A DNA stretch of 5,695 bases from positions 1 to 5,695 of the forward strand of contig CALGZD010000086.1 in NCBI GenBank assembly GCA_937934635.1, given 5' to 3'. How positions within the stretch are numbered: the first letter of the stretch is position 1; each line of letters starts with the position of its first letter. Source of the stretch: an uncultured Deinococcales bacterium (GTDB lineage Bacteria; Deinococcota; Deinococci; Deinococcales; Trueperaceae). Position numbers and translations under genes: made by a program. A model generated the notes under the pieces. That model was given only the letters and a program-made list of their open reading frames with translations. It did not search any database and was not told the origin of the DNA. Below, piece after piece: positions 1 through 5,695 of this stretch.

Positions 1-68
1 CGTAGGATGTGGCTGCGCCCATCGTTTTTAGCCAAAAGCAAAGGCGATGGGCAGAGCACTATCCTACG
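1..68. repeat. Nested palindromic intergenic element (REP/MITE-like)
   Basis: Outer arms CGTAGGAT (1-8) and ATCCTACG (61-68) are exact inverted repeats. Inner arms GCCCATCG (17-24) and CGATGGGC (45-52) are also exact. The stretches between them (9-16 and 53-60) pair partly with bulges. The loop is 20 bases (25-44). The arms begin at the first base of the window, so the element may continue outside it. It lacks a coding region. Confidence 0.75.
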
Positions 69-79
69 GAAATTGAAGT

Positions 80-103
80 TGTAGGGTGTCGTTCCACGCA
101 CCG
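80..103. repeat. Short GTAGGGTG-type palindrome
   Basis: GGTG (85-88) pairs with CACC (99-102) and CGT (90-92) with ACG (96-98), leaving a bulged T at 89 and a 3-base loop. It starts GTAGGGTG (81-88), close to GTAGGATG at 2-9 of the neighbouring palindrome, so the two may be related elements. It lies between that palindrome and the terminator. Confidence 0.5.
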
Positions 104-110
104 TTCTGAA

Positions 111-151
111 ATCAAAAACAAAAAAGAGGCGCAGGAATTACCCTGCGCCTC
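111..151 (-). terminator. Intrinsic terminator of the large gene
   Basis: A perfect 10-base-pair GC-rich stem is formed by 126-135 and 142-151 (GAGGCGCAGG on the plus strand) with a 6-base loop. On the minus strand it is followed by T6-G-T5 (125 down to 114). It starts 41 bases past the TAA stop. No comparable T tract follows on the plus strand, so it acts mainly for the minus strand. Confidence 0.93.
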
Positions 152-192
152 AAACTTTCTAACTCATTATTTACTGTCTAATACTTTGAGCC

Positions 193-3100
193 TTAGAACT
201 GACCACCGTTGTGAAGGCTGATACCGAAGTACAATCCGCCTTCTGTGATAGTTGTAACACCTGGAAGATCAGTGTAGGTATAGCCAACTGTCAACCATAG
301 TGGGTCAAGCACTTTAGCCATAAGTTCAAGACTTGCACCAAATGACTCCTGACCTGTACCAGGTTGCCAGATGTAGTGACCGTAGCCACCTAGACCAAGC
401 GTTGGATCCCATGAACCGACATCTAGACCGAAGAGATAGGTTCCACCAAGACTGATTTGGTAGGTATCTGCATCTGGGTCATCGAAGTCCTTGCGGTAAG
501 CAAAGCTTGGACGTAGCTGTAGGCTATCTGCCCAGTGGAAGGTTGGAGAAAATTCACCTTTAAGGATGTTCTCGTCTTCACTGTTGGTTAGCGTGTGGTA
601 CGTCAGTAGCGTTAAGCGCTGCATCTTCAGAGCGTATGACAAGCTTGCACGACCAGTTAGGTTTGGCATAACTTGATAGTTCACATCTGCAGAGATAGTT
701 TGGTCACGACCAAGCTGACCTGTTGCACCTGTACGGATGCTAAACTTCGTATCGCCTTCGTTAGGTATAGCAACTTCCCCACCGATAGTCGCATTGAAGT
801 CGTCGTTGTGATAGCGAAGACCTGTACCTATAGCTAGTTGCTGTTGACCAACACCGAACTTGTAGTCGTAACCTGCTGAGAGGTCAAGATCTAAGTTCTT
901 TGTGATTGGTAGTGGTACGTCTACACCGAAGCGAGCACGGTTACCATCACCACTTGCAGTTGGTAGCTGATAGTCAACACTTAAGTTAGCATCGCCAAGA
1001 CGCTGGTCAAGACCTACAACACCTTGCAACTCATTACCCCACTCGTACTGTAAGCCAGTATTTAGAGATAGGTTTTCGTCGATTCTGAAGTTACTATCTA
1101 GGCTTGTGGTTGCGTTAGTATCAGACTGGAATGGTTGAGCATGTGTCACGTTTATATTGAGGTGATCTGTCTCATATAAACCACGGATGATACCGTTTAA
1201 CACTTGCTGTTCCCAGCCATAACCAAGACCTGCGCCAAGACCGAAGTTGCCAAATCGCTGCTCGTAGAGTGCATCAGTACGGTTGCTGACAACACCGTGG
1301 TTGTCTTGACTACCTTGATGCTCTAGAGCAATCGTGCCTGTATCGAAGATGCTATAGCCTACACGACCTTTACCTTGCAGACCTTTGTCTGTGAAAGTCA
1401 TCTCGGCTCGAGCCTCGAATGGATTGAAGTCACCGTTACCCCAAGTGTTGATGCTATAAGTGCTATCAGTGAGACCTTCTTCAGCAACTTTTGCGTTGTA
1501 CGCAAGGTTTACACCAAAGGTGTCTGCCTCGTACGTTGCTGCTGCGCCTACTTCTAGACCGTCTGGACCTTGTAAGTCCATTGCACCTACACCGAAGCGG
1601 AAGTTGCCTGTGTTATAGGCGACACCTGCACCGTAAGCTACTTTATCGCGAGCAGCATTTGCTGGTGCATAGTCAACACGCATGGTGATTGGGTTGTAGT
1701 TTTCGTCAACGTACCAAAGTGGTTTTGCTAGTGTTAGCAAGCCTGTTTGGTAATCGAGTGTATAGTCTTCAAAACGAGTTAGTACAGTTTCACCTGTAAC
1801 GCTTGTGATTGTGACACGTTCACTTGAGCGAGATACTGGCTCACCGATGAGGTAAGTTCTTGTACCGTCCAAGCGACCATTGCCGTCTTTACCTTCTTTA
1901 TCAAAGGTGAGGCTTCTTGCACTGTCTGCAACCAAGGCTGCAAAGCCAGATACTTTGAAGTCACCGTGTGTTTGGATACGAGCAGCAGTCATATCTGGAC
2001 CAGCTTTTAGACCAGGAATGTTCGTGCCGCCACCATAGTAGCCGATGCTCACTGCTTCGCTGTCGTAGCGAGCTGCGATACCGTCGTCAGAGCGAAGTGT
2101 ACCTTGAGCTTCTTGACCACTACCTGTGAGCTGGAAGCGCTCGATTGGTGTTTGTCTGTTTACAAGACCACGGTCTGTATCTATGTTGAAGCCGTAAGCG
2201 TCTGTGTCATCTTTTGCATAGTTTGCACCTACATCAAGCGCAGCTTGGAATGTGCCACCTGCAAATGGAATCTCAGCATAGCCTTGACCGAAGCCGTTTG
2301 CTGCAATGTCATCACCAAGAAGACGTGCAGTTACGCTTACATGGTAGTGATAGAAAGCACTTTCAGCACCGAGTAAGGTTAGGCTTGTTGTTCTTAGGAC
2401 TTCACCATAAGCAATCTCTAGGTCGAGTTCTTTAACAGTTGTTTGAGGTTCGAAACGGATTCTTGCCTCGCCGTATTCGTCTAGCGCAATTTGATAACCA
2501 GAGATAAGTGGTTCTGCATCTGGATCAACGAAGTCTAGGTTCGCACCAATCGTGATGTAGTCATGCTCCATGCTTACATCTGCTGGCAGGATGATACCTA
2601 AATCAACGTGTGAACGGTTACCAACATTGATTTGGTAAGGAACTATGGCAACGTCTCCAACGTACTTTGTTGGCATCATTGCTTCTTGTGTAAGACCTAG
2701 CTGGTCAAGGATATCGAATGATATGTCACCAAGTAGTCTGATTTCACGGTCTGCTGTACGAAGCGTAACGCTTGGTTCCGCAACTGGCGGTAGGCTACCT
2801 TCGTGCTTAACACCGTAGCTCACTTGACCTTTAGTGTTGTCAACTAGCCATAGCAAACGACCTACGTCGTCAATGACTGGGTCGGCTATAGGATTACCAT
2901 TGAAGAAGCTACTGCCTGGTGTATAGCTCGAGCCTGTTGGTGGCATGTGGCTCACCAATACACTTGCTGCAAGCACATTAGTGATAGCTTCAGTACCGTA
3001 GTTCAAGATAATTTCTGAGAAACGAAGCTGACTAAAGTCAGGACGAACAACTGGTCTAACAACATTGACTTGTGCCATCGCACACTGTTCACCATTTACA

Positions 3101-5661
3101 CCGCTTATACAAGCTGTATTCACAATGACATCTGGTGCATCTTCACGTACTGAAGCAGTAATCGGGAAGTTGCGTTGCTCGTTTGGCATAAGTGTTACTT
3201 GTGTAGATAAGTCTGCACCGTCAAGACCTGCAGGTAGCATGTCACTTAGATTGACTGTGCCTGCTGACGCACCTGTGTTTTGAACACCAATAATGAAGTC
3301 TACGTTATGACCAACCTGCACTGTGTTCTGAACCGCAATCTTAGCAATGCTAAAGCTTGCAGGAGCAGGTGGCGGTGTTATCACTTCTGGCGTTGGTGCT
3401 GGCGGAGGAGGAGGTGGTGGTGGAGGTGGCGGAGGTGGTGGTGCAAAGACATACACTGGTGCTGTAGCTGTTGCACTGTGTCCACCACTGCTTAGTGTTG
3501 CTGCATTAACAATAACTTCTGGAGCATTGCTTGCAACTCTTGCACTAATTCGGAAACTTCTAGTTTCACCTGCAGCAAGCATAAAGCTTTCTGCAAAATC
3601 CATACCCTCTAGATAGTCTGGTAATTTATCTTCAAGCATAAACTCTTCTGCTTGAGCACTCATGTTTTTCGCAGTGAGTGTAAAGTTAACAACGTCACCA
3701 GCAGTTACAGCTGCTGGAGATGCTTCTTTAAGGAGCATCATTTGCACAGTTTGTACAGGTCTCTTTACAACAATGCTTGCACAAGCTGTGATGTTGCTAG
3801 CTACGTTACTGCCTAGGACAGCACAGTTCTCAATAACTTCTGGTGCTTGATTATTAATCTCTGTGAAGAGTCTGTAACGCTTGCTCTTACCTGGAGCAAG
3901 TGTGTTCGTATCGAGAATATCATTTACTTTGTTTAAGCCTGTTGGCAGAATATCTCTAAAAGAGTATTCTCCAGCAGTACCACCGATGTTGGTTACAACC
4001 ATTTCAAAGCTTACTGCGTCACCAACTTGTGCAACTGACTTGTCCACACTCTTTGTGAGCGTAAACTCAGCAGGCGCTGCAGGTGGCGTAGGTGGTGTTG
4101 GTGCATCTCTATAGACAATTTGTGTAATTGGCTCAGATGGCACAGGAACTTCCACATACTCAATAACTGGAATTTCTACATTGACGTATTCTGTTTTAGT
4201 AACAACAACTTGCTCAGCTGGTACTTCAATGTAAACAGTCTCACCAGGCGTTTCGATGTATACAGGTTTTTCAACCTCTACATAAACGATTTCTGGCGCT
4301 GGTGCAGGTGGTGCTGGTGATTGAATATACACAGGTTTTTCAACTTCAATATAGACAGTTTCACCTGGTACTTGAACTGGTACTTCTACATAAACAGTTT
4401 CACCTGGTACTTGAACTGGCACTTGAACTGGTACTTCGACAGGTCTCTCTACATAAACGATTTCTGGCTCTGCTGGTACTTCAACATAAACAACTTCAGG
4501 TGCTGGTGTAGCAGGTGTAGCAGCAGGTCTAGTAATAGATAGTGCTGCACTCGCTGAAGACGTTCCACTTGTAGAACTTAATGTAGCTGTGTTGACAAGA
4601 TACTCAGGTGCACTTGCATCAACCGTTGCTAATAAGCTTAGCTCTTGTGATTGACCTGGATGTAGACTGAGTGTTTCTTGTAAGTTACTCCCTAATAACC
4701 CTTGCGGTAGAATGTCATCTACACGCACTGTTCCCCACGTACCGCCGATATTGCTAACACGCATACTATAGCGAACACTTTCCCCTGCCATAGCTTGTGT
4801 TGGTGTTACAGTTTTATCAATACTAAATGCTGCTGGACGAACACAAGAGAAGCTATTTGCTTCTACCTGTAAACGACAGTCAGATCGCATAGCGATTGTA
4901 TTCGTGTACTGATAAGCCCCCTCAGGCACCTTAAAGTTAAACTCGTAATTCCCCTGTTGTGCTAGTGAATAGTCCATCCACTGTAAATCGCCAGATACCG
5001 GTTGGTTTTCCCAATTACCGTCCGGTTTTCCTAAACGGAAATCTAGCTCAAAACTGCCATCGCCATCAAAAATGCCGATACGCATCGCTTCACCCGTGTT
5101 GTTTGTCATGCGAAATGGCGTTTGCCAATCACCACGTTTAACGTTGTAGTTTGAGTGTGCTGGATTAACAACCGCTTGATAAGGTTCTATAAATAGACTT
5201 ATCGCACGTTGCGGGTTTGCACCGATGCTATAATTAAAGGCATTTTTTGCCTTTCCAAAAAAGCTTGATTGAAGCACGTATTCCCCTGGTGCAAGAACAC
5301 CTTGGTACAAGATGTCATTGCGGTGTGCTTCAACGCCATATGATTTACTCGCTAAAATTTGATTCCCTTGGAGTAGACTGAACTCTGAACGTAAGGTTCC
5401 CATACCTTCGTCGTAACGTTCATCTCCTAGTTCCATGCCGCCGTTAAGCTCTGCACGGTAGTCGTCGGGGTCAAATCCTGGCGAATACATGCTTACTGTC
5501 ACATCTGCTTGTTCTGTAACAAGCAGGGTCATACTAAGGTTGTTGCTTTCCCAACTAAGTTGGTCGCCAACAACGATAGCTTGGTAAGTCTGCTGTGCAA
5601 CTGCTGTGCTAAAAATAGACAGCAAGAGCAGTAGGACTCCCATATATAACCTATGTTTCAT
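193..5661 (-). CDS. Very large DUF11-repeat outer-membrane beta-barrel protein, complete
   Basis: The 1822-residue product has an export signal, four clear DUF11-type repeats (the TIGR01451 conserved repeat family) plus a degenerate fifth, two low-complexity spacers, and a C-terminal region of alternating beta strands ending in Gly-Gly-Gln-Phe. A terminal Phe after an amphipathic strand is the usual BAM-recognition signal of outer-membrane barrels. The start is the ATG at 5661: an AAGGAG lies 9 bases upstream and the signal peptide begins there. An in-frame TTG at 5694 would add 11 non-hydrophobic residues and place the ribosome site inside the gene. The only cysteines seen are six, in three close pairs, which fits an oxidising compartment. 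No enzyme motif is visible, so a structural, adhesive or pore role is inferred only. The gene appears to end its transcription unit, since a terminator follows the stop. Export and barrel are well supported; the specific function is unknown. Confidence 0.93.
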   Translation of the reverse strand: MKHRLYMGVLLLLLSIFSTAVAQQTYQAIVVGDQLSWESNNLSMTLLVTEQADVTVSMYSPGFDPDDYRAELNGGMELGDERYDEGMGTLRSEFSLLQGNQILASKSYGVEAHRNDILYQGVLAPGEYVLQSSFFGKAKNAFNYSIGANPQRAISLFIEPYQAVVNPAHSNYNVKRGDWQTPFRMTNNTGEAMRIGIFDGDGSFELDFRLGKPDGNWENQPVSGDLQWMDYSLAQQGNYEFNFKVPEGAYQYTNTIAMRSDCRLQVEANSFSCVRPAAFSIDKTVTPTQAMAGESVRYSMRVSNIGGTWGTVRVDDILPQGLLGSNLQETLSLHPGQSQELSLLATVDASAPEYLVNTATLSSTSGTSSASAALSITRPAATPATPAPEVVYVEVPAEPEIVYVERPVEVPVQVPVQVPGETVYVEVPVQVPGETVYIEVEKPVYIQSPAPPAPAPEIVYVEVEKPVYIETPGETVYIEVPAEQVVVTKTEYVNVEIPVIEYVEVPVPSEPITQIVYRDAPTPPTPPAAPAEFTLTKSVDKSVAQVGDAVSFEMVVTNIGGTAGEYSFRDILPTGLNKVNDILDTNTLAPGKSKRYRLFTEINNQAPEVIENCAVLGSNVASNITACASIVVKRPVQTVQMMLLKEASPAAVTAGDVVNFTLTAKNMSAQAEEFMLEDKLPDYLEGMDFAESFMLAAGETRSFRISARVASNAPEVIVNAATLSSGGHSATATAPVYVFAPPPPPPPPPPPPPPAPTPEVITPPPAPASFSIAKIAVQNTVQVGHNVDFIIGVQNTGASAGTVNLSDMLPAGLDGADLSTQVTLMPNEQRNFPITASVREDAPDVIVNTACISGVNGEQCAMAQVNVVRPVVRPDFSQLRFSEIILNYGTEAITNVLAASVLVSHMPPTGSSYTPGSSFFNGNPIADPVIDDVGRLLWLVDNTKGQVSYGVKHEGSLPPVAEPSVTLRTADREIRLLGDISFDILDQLGLTQEAMMPTKYVGDVAIVPYQINVGNRSHVDLGIILPADVSMEHDYITIGANLDFVDPDAEPLISGYQIALDEYGEARIRFEPQTTVKELDLEIAYGEVLRTTSLTLLGAESAFYHYHVSVTARLLGDDIAANGFGQGYAEIPFAGGTFQAALDVGANYAKDDTDAYGFNIDTDRGLVNRQTPIERFQLTGSGQEAQGTLRSDDGIAARYDSEAVSIGYYGGGTNIPGLKAGPDMTAARIQTHGDFKVSGFAALVADSARSLTFDKEGKDGNGRLDGTRTYLIGEPVSRSSERVTITSVTGETVLTRFEDYTLDYQTGLLTLAKPLWYVDENYNPITMRVDYAPANAARDKVAYGAGVAYNTGNFRFGVGAMDLQGPDGLEVGAAATYEADTFGVNLAYNAKVAEEGLTDSTYSINTWGNGDFNPFEARAEMTFTDKGLQGKGRVGYSIFDTGTIALEHQGSQDNHGVVSNRTDALYEQRFGNFGLGAGLGYGWEQQVLNGIIRGLYETDHLNINVTHAQPFQSDTNATTSLDSNFRIDENLSLNTGLQYEWGNELQGVVGLDQRLGDANLSVDYQLPTASGDGNRARFGVDVPLPITKNLDLDLSAGYDYKFGVGQQQLAIGTGLRYHNDDFNATIGGEVAIPNEGDTKFSIRTGATGQLGRDQTISADVNYQVMPNLTGRASLSYALKMQRLTLLTYHTLTNSEDENILKGEFSPTFHWADSLQLRPSFAYRKDFDDPDADTYQISLGGTYLFGLDVGSWDPTLGLGGYGHYIWQPGTGQESFGASLELMAKVLDPLWLTVGYTYTDLPGVTTITEGGLYFGISLHNGGQF
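196..1650 (-). other. C-terminal outer-membrane beta-barrel region, about residues 1338-1822
   Basis: Nearly all of these 485 residues fall into strands of about 9-12 residues with alternating hydrophobic and polar or Gly positions, separated by short turns and longer Asn/Asp/Gly loops. Aromatic residues sit near strand ends. The last strand is 'GGLYFGISL' and the protein ends in Phe1822. By eye I count about 30 candidate strands, more if the region from about 1104 is included. An Asp-rich loop (1725-1732, five Asp in eight residues) may be exposed or bind metal. There are no cysteines. The barrel assignment is strong; strand number and boundaries are rough. Confidence 0.82.
1666..1860 (-). 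other. 'SE-V / YxxDYxxG' linker before the barrel, residues 1268-1332
   Basis: Visible residues are Tyr1270, Ser1280-Glu1281-x-Val1283, Arg1296, Tyr1300-x-x-Asp1303-Tyr1304-x-x-Gly1307, and Pro1314-Leu1315, ending in a 'VDYAPAN' strand. I recall this pattern from other large Gram-negative outer-membrane proteins, where it precedes or interrupts the membrane strands. It is not a named domain that I can assign. A Gly/Asp-rich run (1254-1266) comes just before it. Confidence 0.5.
2728..3036 (-). other. Degenerate fifth DUF11-like segment, residues 876-978
   Basis: The segment around 'YTPGSSFFNGNPIADP', then 'LLWLVDN', 'GQVSYGVKHEG' and 'PSVTLRT', matches the late-repeat pattern often seen in DUF11 proteins (a Pro-Gly-Ser turn, Asn-Gly-x-Pro-Ile, a Leu-Trp strand, then a Tyr strand). 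The opening Asn-x-Gly-Gly and Asp-x-Leu-Pro motifs are missing. It may instead be a transition domain between the repeat array and the membrane part. Confidence 0.5.
3052..3357 (-). other. DUF11-type repeat 4, residues 769-870
   Basis: This repeat has 'SIAKIAVQNTVQVG', 'VQNTGASAG' (Asn795, Gly797), 'DMLPAGLDG' (807-815), and 'DAPDVIVNTACI' (841-852). Like repeat 2 it has a cysteine pair, Cys851 and Cys860, on the predicted last hairpin. It ends 'VVRP', matching the 'ITRP' and 'VKRP' ends of repeats 1 and 2. Confidence 0.86.
3400..3441 (-). repeat. Run of 14 prolines, residues 741-754
   Basis: Fourteen consecutive proline codons use CCA (7), CCT (5) and CCG (2) in mixed order, with no CCC. 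The Pro-rich stretch continues to about residue 767 ('APTPEVITPPPAPA'). It joins DUF11 repeats 3 and 4 and should form a rigid polyproline II rod. Long proline runs are known to stall ribosomes unless EF-P acts. Confidence 0.95.
3445..3741 (-). other. DUF11-type repeat 3, residues 641-739
   Basis: This repeat has 'LLKEASPAAVTAGD', 'LTAKNMSAQAE' (Asn666), 'DKLPDYLEG' (678-686), an Ala-Gly-Glu turn, and 'NAPEVIVNAATL' (712-723). The usual Asn-x-Gly-Gly turn is replaced by Asn-Met-Ser-Ala, so it is the more diverged internal copy. It has no cysteines. It follows repeat 2 almost directly and runs into the proline tract. Confidence 0.83.
3757..4068 (-). other. DUF11-type repeat 2, residues 532-635
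   Basis: This repeat has 'TLTKSVDKSVAQVGD', 'VVTNIGGTAG' (Asn558), 'DILPTGL' (570-576), a Pro-Gly turn, and 'APEVIENCAVL' (606-616). It is clearly the closest relative of repeat 1. It differs in carrying Cys613 and Cys627 on what should be its last beta-hairpin, a likely disulfide. Confidence 0.87.
4105..4500 (-). repeat. Acidic Val/Glu/Pro repeat spacer, residues 388-519
   Basis: About 130 residues consist of variants of 'VYVEVP', 'VPVQVP', 'PGETVYIEV' and 'EVEKPVYI'. 'PGETVY' occurs three times, and 'EVEKPVYI' twice (439-446, 462-469). It is rich in Val, Glu and Pro, has no Cys, and carries few positive charges. Regular prolines spaced by beta-branched residues suggest an extended, stiff spacer between DUF11 repeats 1 and 2; that role is inference. 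The repeats are also visible in the DNA, so the array probably grew by duplication within the gene. Confidence 0.85.
4355..4419 (-). repeat. 26-base exact direct repeat with 39-base period
   Basis: The same 26 bases occur at 4355-4380 and 4394-4419. They begin ACAGTTTCACCTGG on the plus strand. The 39-base offset equals 13 codons, so gain or loss of a unit would keep the frame. It encodes two copies of 'VPVQVPGETVY'. A further partial unit (ACTTGAACTGG) follows at 4421-4431. Confidence 0.9.
4525..4830 (-). other. DUF11-type repeat 1, residues 278-379
   Basis: This shows the family pattern: an opening strand 'SIDKTVTP', a Gly-Glu-x-Val-x-Tyr strand, 'VSNIGGTWG' (Asn304, Gly306), 'DILP' (316-319) with a following Gly-Leu, a Pro-Gly turn, and a closing 'APEYLVNTATL' (351-361). 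It has no cysteines. DUF11 domains are Ig-like beta-sandwiches common in long surface proteins. It is separated from repeat 2 by the Val/Glu/Pro spacer. Confidence 0.85.
4837..5595 (-). other. N-terminal beta-rich region, residues 23-275
   Basis: About 250 residues precede the first DUF11 repeat. They look like two beta-sandwich-type segments. The first (about 40-150) contains 'LAPGEYVLQS', which resembles the closing strands of PPC-like (pre-peptidase C-terminal) domains. The second (about 170-260) contains 'IGIFDGDG', 'VSGDLQW' and 'VPEGAYQYTNT'. Cys262 and Cys273 at the end could form a disulfide. I recall similar N-terminal segments in large DUF11 proteins of Deinococcus-type bacteria, but cannot confirm this here. 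Domain assignment is tentative; the beta-rich character is directly visible. Confidence 0.5.
5596..5661 (-). other. Sec signal peptide, residues 1-22
   Basis: The N-region carries Lys2, His3 and Arg4. It is followed by a hydrophobic core with five consecutive leucines (10-14) and an Ala20-Val21-Ala22 type I signal peptidase site, with Gln23 as the likely first mature residue. There is no lipobox cysteine, so this is not a lipoprotein. Confidence 0.9.
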
Positions 5662-5670
5662 TGTATTGCG

Positions 5671-5676
5671 CTCCTT
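5671..5676 (-). promoter_or_regulatory. Shine-Dalgarno site AAGGAG for the large gene
   Basis: The minus strand reads TTAAGGAGCGCAATACA directly before the ATG at 5661. The AAGGAG core lies 9 bases from the start codon, close to ideal spacing. This decides the start in favour of 5661 over the in-frame TTG at 5694 and over the internal ATG at Met7. Confidence 0.85.
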
Positions 5677-5695
5677 AACCCCCAACCAAGACAAA

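Noticed and set aside
9..221. 70-codon plus-strand reading frame over the downstream region
   Set aside because: It runs through two palindromes, the terminator and the end of the large gene. It has no ribosome site and no recognisable protein pattern.
1866..1902. Calcium-binding loop at residues 1254-1266 (Asp/Gly/Asn-rich)
   Set aside because: The spacing of acidic residues does not match an EF-hand, dockerin or RTX loop, and Lys and Arg occupy expected ligand positions.
3347..3616. Plus-strand frame with a long glycine run
   Set aside because: The glycines are the reverse complement of the proline codons of the real gene; it is a shadow.
4105..4500. Possible CRISPR array in the repeat-rich stretch
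   Set aside because: The repeats are coding, imperfect, multiples of three in spacing, and have no constant-length unique spacers.
4302..4542. Plus-strand frames with repeated Tyr/Asn/Trp or Leu/Val units
   Set aside because: They are antisense readings of the Val/Glu/Pro spacer repeats and only mirror its periodicity.
5662..5694. In-frame upstream TTG start at 5694 adding 11 residues
   Set aside because: The added residues are charged and precede a normal signal peptide, and the AAGGAG site would then lie inside the gene. ATG at 5661 is better in every respect.

Overview
The window holds one very large gene on the minus strand (193-5661, 1822 codons) and a short stretch downstream of it (1-192). 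The gene is complete. It has an AAGGAG ribosome binding site 9 bases before an ATG, a clear Sec signal peptide, a TAA stop, and a strong intrinsic terminator 41 bases past the stop. No promoter can be seen, because only 34 bases upstream of the start are in the window.

The product reads as an outer-membrane protein of a diderm bacterium. In order it has: a signal peptide (1-22); a beta-rich N-terminal region (23-275); a first DUF11-type repeat (278-379); an acidic, repetitive Val/Glu/Pro spacer (388-519); two more DUF11 repeats (532-635 and 641-739); a run of 14 prolines (741-754); a fourth DUF11 repeat (769-870); a degenerate fifth (876-978); a beta-rich middle region containing a recognisable 'SE-V ... 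Y-x-x-D-Y-x-x-G' linker (about 1268-1332); and a long series of alternating beta strands (about 1338-1822) that ends in phenylalanine, as transmembrane beta-barrels do. By eye the C-terminal part could supply about 30 strands, which would be a very large barrel. No catalytic motif was seen. A role as a structural or surface/envelope protein, or as a large channel, is inference.

The 192 bases downstream hold three hairpins in a row: a 68-base nested palindrome that starts at the window edge (1-68), a short GTAGGGTG-type hairpin (85-102), and the terminator (126-151 plus its T tract). The first two look like dispersed intergenic palindromes (REP/MITE-like).

The organism cannot be fixed. The sequence is of moderate GC (mid-40s percent by eye), and the C-terminal phenylalanine and signal peptide indicate a Gram-negative envelope. 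The GTAGGRTG palindromes recall intergenic repeats I associate with gammaproteobacteria. The N-terminal and DUF11/barrel layout also recalls large DUF11 proteins of Deinococcus-type bacteria. Both placements are from memory and weak.
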